Shown one piece after another: positions 55,885 through 64,000 of a stretch of DNA of 64,000 nt (position 1 is the stretch's first letter; every line of letters starts with the position of its first letter). A model generated the notes under the pieces. It searched no databases, was not told the origin of the DNA, and worked only from the letters and a program-made list of their open reading frames with translations. The translations under genes were made by a program, and so were the position numbers. Origin of the DNA: Musa acuminata AAA Group (Eukaryota; Streptophyta; Magnoliopsida; Zingiberales; Musaceae); NCBI RefSeq assembly GCF_036884655.1, contig NC_088331.1, positions 12,471,001 through 12,535,000 on the forward strand. The letters are read 5' to 3'.

Positions 55885-56930
55885 TTGGAGGCATATACTA
55901 TGGCATCTAAGGAGGCAATCGATGCTAAATTCGAAGCCTTGGAGGTGCGAATGGAGGATAAGATTCGGACGCTCTTTACCGAACTCAGATTGGGCCGACT
56001 ACTAAGCCCGAAAAAATCATATCACGGAGAGAGCTTTGCCCAATCGCACCAGGCCCGAAGAGATGAGTTCCAAGGGAGGGGAGGCTCTATGATCATTCCC
56101 AACTATCCATGCATAAGGGTGGACTTCCCTAGATGGGAAGAAGGAGAACCGATTGGTTAGATCTTGCACGCGGAGCGATATTTTCGGTACCACAAAATCG
56201 CGGATGCATCTATGGTGAAAATTGCAGCTATACATCTTGAAGGGGATGCTATACAGTGGTTTGACTGGTTTGAACATACTTATGGAGTCCTTTCATGGAA
56301 ACAATTCAAAGAAGGACTGCTGATCCGCTTCAGACCAACCGATTACGAGAATATTGATGGACAACTAGCAAAGATCCGACAAACCTCCACCATTCAGGAG
56401 TACCAAACCAGGTTTGAAAGGTTATCTAATCAAACTCTTGATTGGTCTCAAAAATAGCTATTGAGGACCTTTATTGCGGGCTTGAAGCCGGAGATCCGAG
56501 GAGAAGTTAAAGCGCGACAACCATACACGCTTATGGCAGCCATCTCTTTCGCACGACATCAAGAGGAGCAATTGAACCATGAAGCTCGAAGGACTAGGGT
56601 CACTCCTCAACCAGTAATATTGAAGCCCTTAGCCCCCCCTATTATTGACCGAGTCCCTGCACCAAAAAGGTTGACAAGAGAAGAGCTTCAGGAGCGATCT
56701 ATGAAGGGGTTATGTTGGCATTGCGACAAGCCGTGGAGCCATGAGTATCGCTGTAGTAAAGGGAGACTTTTTATCATTGAACCAGTAGAAGAAAATGTCA
56801 TTGAATATCTATAAGAGAGCATTGAACATAAAGAAGAAGATGCAGAAGAAGAGCCACAACCGACCGAAGTTACGGTACATGCACTAGCCAGCTACTCAAA
56901 CCCGCAAACGATGAAAGTTGGAGGCCTTCT
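55885..56930 (+). pseudogene. I gag
   Basis: A single frame with in-frame stops (TAG near 56158, where a Trp codon is expected; TAG near 56456; TAA near 56812). N-terminal MASKEAIDAKFEALEVRMED is followed by VDFPRWEEGEP, IHLEGDAIQWFDWFEH, LSWKQFKEGLLIRF, EYQTRFERLSNQTLDW and IAGLKPEIRGEVKARQP. A knuckle CWHCDKPWSHEYRC lies at about 56713-56754. It is the same gag type as G1 and G2. Confidence 0.86.
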
Positions 56931-57165
56931 AAAATAACAACCGATCACTGTTTTCATCGACACGGGCAGCACTAATAATATCCTAAATAGTAAGGTTGCT
57001 ATCCGAATGGCATTACCTATCGAGAATCGCTGCAGGTTTGATGTTACGGTCACCGACAGAAAGATTTTGAAGTGTGATCGTAGGCGCCCGCAGGAGAAAC
57101 TATTGCTGTAGGACCAAGAGATAATTGCAGATTTCTTCCTTCTTCCTCTTGATGATCATAAGGCC
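56931..57165 (+). pseudogene. I aspartic protease
   Basis: After a TAA, PITVFIDTGSTNNILNSKVA (about 56942-57000) keeps the catalytic D-T-G. MALPIENRCRFDVTV follows, then a TAG near 57110 and the LLPLDDHKAMLRIKWL linker. G1 and G2 have lost the same DTG. Confidence 0.75.
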
Positions 57166-57945
57166 ATGCTTAGAATTAAATGGTTGACAACATTATGTGA
57201 TTTTTCTTGGAATTTTATGAAACTAATTATGAAATTTTACAGTAAGGAGAAACAAGTGATACTGCACGGGAAACGTGGAAGCGACGTAACGATGATTTGC
57301 ACACAACAAATGAAGAAGGTTTTGCATAAAGCATGCAGTGGCTTTTTGGTACAACTTGAGCAGCAAATTAAGGGAGAGTCAACAGAATTTGAAGATCCAA
57401 ATCTACTTCCTTTGCTTGCTGAATTTTTAGATATATTTGATGAACCGCGCAACCTACCTCTTACCCGCCAGCATGATTATTATATAACGATTCTTCTAGG
57501 AAAACCTCCAGCAAATGCTCAGCCATATCAGTATCCACATCTCTAGAAGGATGAAATAGAATTGATTGTAAAAGAGATGCTCGAAACAGGAGTTATTCGG
57601 CCATGTTGCAGCCCCTACTCTTCACCGATGCTCCCCATACGAAAGAAGGACGGAACATGGCGATTATGTGTTGACTACCGAGCTCTCAATGGCATAACCA
57701 TCAAGGATAAATACCCTATTCTAGTAGTAGATGAATTGCTTGATGAAAGGGAGCACAAATCTTCACAAAGCTGGACCTTCGATCCGGGTATCATCAAATA
57801 CAAGTATGCGAAGAAGACATACCGAAAACCACCTTTTGAACACACAACAACCACTATGAATTTTTGCTTTCTTCAAAAGAAGGTGGAATATCTTGGGCAT
57901 ATCATATCAGAGGAAGGTGTAGCAGAAGACCCCTTTCAAAATTGA
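57166..57945 (+). pseudogene. I reverse transcriptase, catalytic segment deleted
   Basis: Gypsy RT N-terminal motifs: [40 protein letters not shown] and [15 protein letters not shown]. Past 57750 the frame is shifted by small indels. From about 57855 it jumps to [18 protein letters not shown]. The segment with the conserved F/Y-x-D-D motif is missing, so no polymerase activity is possible. Confidence 0.82.
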
Positions 57946-57949
57946 AGCA

Positions 57950-58690
57950 ATGCAAAACTGGCCTATCCCGAGGAACGTAAAATTGCTACATGGCTTTCTG
58001 GGTTTAACAGGCTACTACTGCAAGTTCGTGAAAAACTATGGCGACATCAGTGCACCACTTACTTCCTTACAGAAAAAAGATGTCTTCCAATGGTCGGATA
58101 GAGCCTCCGTTGCCTTCGATAAACTTAAGGCAGCCATGACGACGACGCCGGTGCTAACACTACCATATTTTAACCGACCCTTCATTATTGAGGCCGACGC
58201 ATCTGGAGTCAGAATTGGAGCCATTCTCATGCAAGATGGCCGACCACTCGTATACACTAGCAAGGCATTATCTCCCTCCCATCAAAATAAGTCAACATAT
58301 GATAAGGAGATGCTTGCCATTGTGCGCGCAGCAACAAGGTGGAGACCCTACTTGATTGGTCGACGATTTCAAATTAAAACTGACCATAAAAGCCTCAAGT
58401 ACTTTTTGGAACGAAAGATATCATCCCCTGAGCAGCAAAACTGGGTAACAAAACTTCTTGGATTTGATTATGAAATAACTTACAAAAAGGGGAAAGAGAA
58501 TGTTCTTGCAGATGCGCCTTTGCAACTACCTGAGCAAGCTGAAGTTTTGGCCATTTCACTTCCGACCAGCGACTTCTTTGAGGATATTAAGATGGAATGG
58601 CAGGAAGATTCAGAGACTAGTAAGATTATAAAAAAATTGGAGGAAGCACCAAGCTCCGTAGCTCATTACAATTGGGACTCAAAAGAATTA
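57950..58690 (+). pseudogene. I RNase H
   Basis: MQNWPIPRNVKLLHGFLGLT (RT connection), FIIEADASGVRIGAILMQ, LVYTSKALSPSHQNKSTYDKE with the catalytic Glu, TRWRPYLIGRRFQIKTDHKS and KLLGFDYEITYKKGKENVLA. It reads openly. The final ADALSR-type Asp motif appears as ADAPLQL. This is the best preserved part of element I. Confidence 0.85.
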
Positions 58691-58984
58691 CACTATAAGA
58701 GTACTAAATTGAAAAGGAGTATGGCATATCACTCACAAACCGACGGCCAGACAGAAGTTGTAAATAGGTGCTTGGAGATAGCCCAAAGCCACCCACCAAA
58801 TATGACTACCCAAGGAGGACTTCAGACTCAGCTAAGTGCCATTATTGATCGACGGATTATGACTCGACGACGACGATCCACTACAGAATTGCTAATACAG
58901 TGGGCAAACCTACTAATAGAAGATGCCACTTTGGAGAACTATGATGACTTGAAGATCAAATTCCCAAAATTCATGAATCGTTAG
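58691..58984 (+). pseudogene. I integrase remnant and chromodomain-like tail
   Basis: Most of integrase is missing. The frame passes from RNase H straight into MAYHSQTDGQTEVVNRCLE, the third-acid region of Gypsy integrase. It then runs into IIDRRIMTRRRRSTTELLIQ and WANLLIEDATLENYDDLKIK, resembling the end of a chromodomain. It ends at TAG 58982-58984. Confidence 0.78.
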
Positions 58985-59004
58985 CCTCGAGGACAAGGTT
59001 GATT

Positions 59005-59019
59005 TAAAGAGGGCGGGTT
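59005..59019 (+). other. I polypurine tract
   Basis: AAAGAGGGCGGGTT immediately before the 3' LTR start at 59020. Confidence 0.75.
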
Positions 59020-59501
59020 TGTTAGGACTCTAGCTAGGAGAGTCCTAATTAAGAGGGACATTCATGTAAAATTGTTAGGACTTTAGCTAGGAGAGTCCTA
59101 ATTGAGAGGGGCATTCTGTTAGGACTCTAGCTAGGAGAGTCCTAATTGAGAGGGACATTTTGTTAGGACTCTAGTTAGGAGAGTCCTAATTGAGAGAGAC
59201 TTTCATGTAGGAGGTTTTTTCTTAGAGAAGAATTAGGAGTTGTAAGGGAATAGGAGTCTTGAGTAGGAGTCCTATTAGGAGTTGGTTAGAAGTAAGAGTC
59301 TTAAGTAGGAGTCCTATTATGAGTTAGGGTTTAGAAGCCCTATAAATAGCCATGTATTCCTCCTCTTTTCTCAAGCAATTGATGAATCTTTTCTGCAGCC
59401 TTTGAGCAGCAACTTGGAAGGAGGAACCCCTATAGAGTTCCAAGGAGGCTGATTCCCTAAAGAGATCATCCCCAAGTTTAGAATCTGCAAGAGTTCTAAC
59501 A
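59020..59501 (+). repeat. I 3' LTR, 482 bp, four hairpin repeats
   Basis: The same LTR as 54129-54566 but with four hairpin units instead of three; the 44-bp length difference equals one unit. TATAAATA lies near 59341. It ends TTCTAACA at 59501. Confidence 0.92.
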
Positions 59502-60907
59502 TTCCACAACCAGTCGAAGCCAGAATTAATTTATAGGAGTGAGAGGACATAAGAGAACGAGGAAGGTCTCAGAGGGAGGAAGCAACTCTACTTGGAAAAA
59601 AAAACCTTAAACTAAAGAAAATCTTCTCTATTCAAAATTAGAATGATGTGTTTAGCAGAAATAGCCTTCTTAATAATAAAGAGATCTTCCATAATAAGAT
59701 CATCCTTATCTTTTGACAGAATCATATTCCGATGCATCTTCTTGTGGTTGTGGTAATCGTTTGAAAAGAAATCATGAATCATTTTGGAGAGTCTTAAAAT
59801 ATTTTTTTTCTAAAGCTCTTAAGTTAGAAAACAATTGGTAGGTAACTAAGATTAATTGGTAACCCATTTTTCGCCTTATCCAGTACTTTTTTTTTTTTCC
59901 AACAATGTATACTCATTCTAAAATGTATGGAATTTGGTAATTATAAACTGATACTAAGTTGATGATGTCATATTAGAAATTAAGTGCAGCAAGCAATAAA
60001 TCATAAATCATAAATTTGCTAATTATGCAAACAAAAAAAAAACACTTCAACTTAGAATAGTTCATTTGAAAAATAACCTTATGCAAGGCGCAAATTCATG
60101 TTTTCATTGCAGTAAATGTATCTGTCAAGACTTAATGATAACAGTAACATAAATAGTTAACAAAAACTTTGGCAAATGTAACAATTAACAAACTATGAAC
60201 AGATTGAGAGAGGCTTATGTCAGTAGGAGAGAACAATGAGATATGCACATTAAGATCATTAGCCCTTTAACAAATATCTCCCATGGAGAAGTTCATGTGG
60301 CACAATTATCCCTAACATTTGTCAATCATACTGGCATTAGATTTAACTCTACGGAATATAATAAACTTGATGGCGGACAATATCATGGTCCATATATACT
60401 TAAATCATCATCAGATATCTTATGAACAATGTCATGTCACTCACCTTATCTGCGAGAATTTTCTTCCCTTTATTTAGGTTGTCCTGAAAGTTTGACTTTT
60501 AAGGAGATAAACAAGATAAAGAGCAGTACATGGACAGATGCACATGCCTTTGAGCAGCTCCATGTTTTCATAGCAAAATCTCACAAGATAAGTAGACAAA
60601 AAGATCGAACTTTTACAAGGATTCGAGGAGAAAAGGCACAAATCGAAACACATGCATGAAGAGATTTTAGTCAAAACAATAAGAAAACCCCAATAAGATT
60701 CAATTTTTTTTTAGGCAGAAAGCCTGGGATCAACCGGAGGCAATACACTTTGTGTTTCTCCTGAAATGAAAATATATTTGTGTGGAAGCGATGTTTTTGG
60801 CATTAAGCAAAGCACATAGTACTTTCAGAAAGACGATAACACGCTACGAAATTAAATAGAATTACAATTAAATAGAATATCAAGATATACGTCAAAAATC
60901 CCTCCAA
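59502..60907. other. AT-rich sequence with no recognised feature
   Basis: No coding region, repeat or RNA gene is recognisable. Homopolymer runs occur at 59600-59608 (A) and about 59887-59898 (T). Small frames at 60243-60425 and 60429-60659 have no motifs and are probably chance. Confidence 0.5.
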
Positions 60908-61348
60908 TGTGATGGGTAAAAATCACGGGATAAACTAAATACAAATCTTAATCTCTTGCCCAAAACCCTAGCAACAATCACAAGAGAATAACTGAGATAC
61001 AAGGATCACGTCACTATGCATAAAATTCTAAATCCTACCCAATTCTCCCCAAGTAATCATAGTAAGAATCTACTATAGATTTGATCTAACTTGAGATAAG
61101 AATACTGCTGAATGATTGAGAACAATCTCTTTGCGTTGTCCTCGTTTTCTTCCCTTTCTTTCTCCATAGATTTTTATCTTTTTCTCCTCATTTTTATTGC
61201 TACAAAAGATCTCATCTGCTGCCCTATTTATGCATTAAAAAATGCAAACCCACACCCCTTTAACTTTGATCTAAGGTTAGATCAAAGGGGTAGGCTATGG
61301 GCTGATAAAGCCCACCTTGGGTTAAATAAATGGGCTATCAGCCCAACA
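60908..61348 (-). repeat. J 3' LTR, about 441 bp
   Basis: On the minus strand TGTTGGGCTGATA to ACCCATCACA. A TATA-like ATAAATAG sits about 130 bp in. The PPT complement ACCTCCCCCTTCAG (61349-61362) abuts it. The far end is set only by the TG/CA rule, because the other LTR is outside the window. Confidence 0.65.
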
Positions 61349-61499
61349 ACCTCCCCCTTCAGCCCATAAGGGAGACTGTCCCAAGACTCTCAATGTGAAG
61401 CCATGCCGACCAACTGTCGGCATATCTCCTATCATTCGTTTAGTAAGGTCTTTGTCAACATGTTTGTCTCGTTATCATCTGTGTAAATTTTCTAAAGCT

Positions 61500-61900
61500 G
61501 CAACTGCTTTTCTTCAAATACATTCTGAATCTAGTGGTATCTGACATCTATATGCTTTGACTTGGAATGAAATATTGGGTTCTTACACAAATGGATGGCA
61601 CTCTGACTATTATAATACACCACATAATTTTTCTGTTTTATTCCCAATTCTTGTAAGAATTCTTTTATCCATAACATTTTTTTGTAAACCTCTGTAGCAG
61701 CAATATATTCTGCCTTTATGGTAGAGAAAGCAATATACCTTTGCAATATGGATTGCCATGATACAACTCTCCCTGCAAAAGTAAGTATATAACCTGATGT
61801 GGGCTTCCTCGTATCTATATCTCTTGTCATATATGCATCTGTGTAACCTATCAATATAGGTGGTCCACCTCCAAAGCTTAAACAAACCTTAGAGCTCCCT
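61500..61900 (-). pseudogene. J RNase H
   Basis: Minus strand: IGYTDAYMTRDIDTRKPTSG, VSWQSILQRYIAFSTIKAEYIA with the catalytic Glu, VVYYNSQSAIHLCKNPIFHS (the usual Asp is changed to Tyr) and SKHIDVRYH. A 107-residue open piece lies at 61531-61854. Confidence 0.8.
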
Positions 61901-62800
61901 TTGAGATATCTAAAAATCCACTTTACTACTGCCCAATGCTCTTTGCCTGTATTTGCAAAAATCTGCTAGTAACACCAACTGCATATGCGATGTCCGACCT
62001 CGTACATACTATTGCATACATTAAACTTCCGACTGCTGAAGTATAAGGAATCTTTTGCATTTTCTCCTTCTCCTCATCACTTGACAGACTCTGTTATGAG
62101 CACAACTAGAAGTGACCTATAAGTGGAGAACCAACTGATTTTGCATTGCTCATACTAAATCTTTCCAATACTTTCTCGATGTATTTATCCTGGGACAACC
62201 AAATCTTCTTTTTTTCCTGTCATAGGAAATCTGCATACCTAGTATTTTCTTTGCTAGCCCCATATCTTTTATTGTAAAAGACTCACTCAGTTCCTTCTTC
62301 AACCTATCAATTGTAAACATATCTTTCCCAAGAATAAGCATGTCATCAACATAAAGTAAGAGAATAATAAAATTCTCACCAAACCATTTGATGTACATAT
62401 AATGATCTAAAGTCATTATTTTATATCCATTTTCTGTTATAAATGAATCAAACTTTTTGTACCATTGTCTTCGAGCTTGCTTTAGCTCATACAAGCTCTT
62501 CTTCAACTTATAGATAAAGTTATTTTTACCTTTGACTTTAAAGCATTTTGGTTGCTTCATATAAATTTTTCTCCTCCAAATCACCATGAAAGAAAGCTGT
62601 CTTCACATCTAACTACTCAACCTCCAAGTCCTAGCTAGCAACAATACCAAGAGCAACATGAATAGAAGATATTTTAATAATAGGAGAAAAAATCTATTCA
62701 AAGTCAATACCTTTCTTTTAACCAAAGCCTTTCACAACCAATCTAGCTTTGTACTTTGATTGAGAATAATATTCTCGAGTCTTCAACATAAAAACCTACT
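61901..62800 (-). pseudogene. J reverse transcriptase
   Basis: Minus strand: IYMKQPKCFKVKGKNNFIYK, LKKSLYELKQARRQWYKKFD, LLLYVDDMLILGKDMFTIDR (catalytic YVDD near 62350) and LSESFTIKDMGLAKKILGMQ. The open piece is 62150-62587; both sides are broken by stops. Confidence 0.82.
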
Positions 62801-62879
62801 TGTTCTTTAATGCCTTCATTCCATTTGATAGTAGCACCAAATCATAAGTGTGGTTCTTTTGATGAGCATCCATCTCTTC

Positions 62880-63130
62880 TTGTATATCAACTAACTACTT
62901 CTTTTTTTGCTCACTTTCAATTGCTTCTTGGTAATTCTCTAGTTCACCTGCATCAGTAAACATCACATACTCATCTGTAAAGTATCTTTTGGAAGGTTGA
63001 CGTTGTCTAGAAGATTTTCTCAATTGAGGTTCTACGGGAAGTTGCTCTCTAACTTCATCTTGCTCAACATGTCCTGCAGGTAGATCAATATCATACTCTA
63101 CACTATCTTCTTGCATATCTCCCCCATCAC
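62880..63130 (-). pseudogene. J integrase-RT linker
   Basis: An acidic stretch followed by LRKSSRQRQPSKRYFTDEYV, the RRS-x-R-x-x-x-P-x-x-Y type motif that precedes RT in Tnt1-like elements, then ENYQEAIESEQKKK. Confidence 0.7.
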
Positions 63131-63278
63131 CCTAATATACTAGAGGAGTAACTGGGTCACAATCTGCTAATCCTTCTATAGAAGTCTTGGTTGATGTCTT
63201 TTTCTTCAAATCTTTAAAGGTTTGATCCTCAAAGAAGACTACATCTCTGCTTCTACACATCTTTTATTTTTCTAGATT

Positions 63279-64000
63279 TCAAAGCCTATAACCAAAATGA
63301 TCATGTGAGTAGACAAGAAAAATGCATTCTTTAGTTTTACCATCCAGCTTGGACCTCTCATTGTCTGGAATATATGCAAATGCACGATAACCAAACACTC
63401 TTAAATGCTTGTAGGAAACATCTTTCCCTGACCATACATGTTTTGTAATATCACCATCTAGGGTTGTACATGGTGACAAGTTATCAACTACAATTCTTAA
63501 AGCCTCATCCCAAAACCTTTTAGATAGCTTGGCTTGTGAAAGCACACATCTGATTTTTTTCATAATGGTGCAGTTCATCCTCTCTACAATAGCATTATGC
63601 TGAGGTGTACCAGGAACTGTCATCTCATATTTGATACCATGTGACCTGCAATAATCATTAAATAATCTTTTGTACTCACCATCATTATCTGATCTTATGC
63701 ATTTCAATTGTCTTTTTGTCTCCCTTTCAACTCTGGCATGAAACTCTTTGAAGACATTAATAACCTGATATTTGATCTTCAAAGCATATGCCCAAACATT
63801 CCTGAAAAAATCATCTATAAAAGTGACAAAATAAAGTGCACCATTGATACCAAGAACATTAACAGATCCACCAGGAGTTTTTGTCCTCAAACGATCACAT
63901 ACATATGTATAAACACGGTCTAAGGCATGTATTTTTTTAGACAAAGCAGGACTAGCAAATGAAAATTTGTGTTATTTACCAACCAAACAATCAATACAAG
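63279..64000 (-). pseudogene. J integrase
   Basis: Minus strand: SPALSKKIHALDRVYTYVCD, FVTFIDDFFRNVWAYALKIK, IRSDNDGEYKRLFNDYC and GTPQHNAIVERMNCTIM, then FGYRAFAYIPDNERSKLDGK. A stop near 63970 lies in CLVGK-stop-HKFSF before the core. Changed residues (VCD for VCG, DFFR for DFSR) show decay. Confidence 0.84.

Larger units (their letters stand above)
54129..59501 (+). mobile_element. I: chromovirus-like Gypsy element with both LTRs
   Basis: LTRs of 438 and 482 bp enclose gag, protease, RT, RNase H, an integrase remnant and a chromodomain-like tail in Gypsy order; the total is about 5.4 kb. The sequences next to the LTRs (TCTCA and TTCCA) do not form a clean duplication. The small size and the C-terminal tail (LLIQWANLLIEDATLENYDDL) fit a chromovirus such as the Reina or Galadriel groups, from memory. 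Multiple stops and deletions make it dead. Confidence 0.88.
60908..64000 (-). mobile_element. J: minus-strand Tnt1-like Copia element, 3' half
   Basis: On the minus strand from 64000: pre-integrase end, integrase, linker, RT, RNase H, PPT and an LTR of about 441 bp. The 5' part is beyond the window. Integrase, RT and RNase H strings match the Tork/Tnt1 group as I remember it. All domains carry stops or frameshifts. Confidence 0.83.

Noticed and set aside
54124..59506. Target duplication for Gypsy I (TCTCA against TTCCA)
   Set aside because: Two of five bases differ, so I do not call it a duplication; ends may have mutated or recombined.
60243..60659. Two adjacent small frames as a host gene
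   Set aside because: No motif, no promoter or splice logic, AT-rich surroundings; chance frames are more likely.

Overview
The window is a dense nest of plant LTR retrotransposons. I find no host gene, tRNA, rRNA or CRISPR array in it. Nearly every coding stretch is a decayed gag or pol fragment. The host is a flowering plant. The Sirevirus-like Copia elements, Angela/TAR-like Copia and chromovirus-like Gypsy copies fit a monocot; a banana/ensete-type genome is my guess from memory and is not shown by the sequence.

Most of the window belongs to one Copia group that I call the 'TGTTGAATCTC' family. Its LTRs run from TGTTGAATCTC to CCTAACA and are about 1.1 to 2.1 kb when largely complete. Each carries a GC-rich cluster of short palindromes upstream of a TATAAATA box and a poly-C tract near its end. 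The PBS matches initiator tRNA-Met (TGGTATCAGAGC). Gag has a CCHC knuckle, the protease motif is LDSGCS, and several AAAGGGGGAGA polypurine tracts lie in a long 3' non-coding region. Together these point to the Sirevirus lineage.

Layout: (1) 1-3985, internally deleted Sirevirus S0; (2) 3986-5377, Gypsy deletion derivative G1; (3) 5378-6438, nested truncated Sirevirus ends; (4) 6439-22305, Sirevirus SA with decayed gag-pol, split by the complete non-autonomous Sirevirus SB (12225-19633, TSD AAAGC); (5) 22306-31671, minus-strand Sirevirus SC, whose gag is split by a solo LTR (28891-30486); (6) 31672-33024, Gypsy derivative G2, sister of G1; (7) 33025-48323, minus-strand Sirevirus SE, whose pol is split by a young Angela/TAR-like Copia F (37461-46178, TSD GTGGA, LTRs differing at about 7 of 1493 sites); (8) 48324-52078, 3' half of another Sirevirus, SH; (9) 52079-54128, unrecognised sequence; (10) 54129-59501, chromovirus-like Gypsy I with both LTRs; (11) 59502-60907, unrecognised AT-rich sequence; (12) 60908-64000, 3' half of a minus-strand Tnt1-like Copia J that runs off the window.

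Nothing here looks autonomous. F is closest, with one extra T in gag, one stop in RT and small lesions in RNase H. SB/SC and G1/G2 each look like families of deletion derivatives that must have used proteins supplied by relatives. The most striking non-coding signal is in the leader of F: four hairpins with an identical apex but different, still complementary, lower stems.
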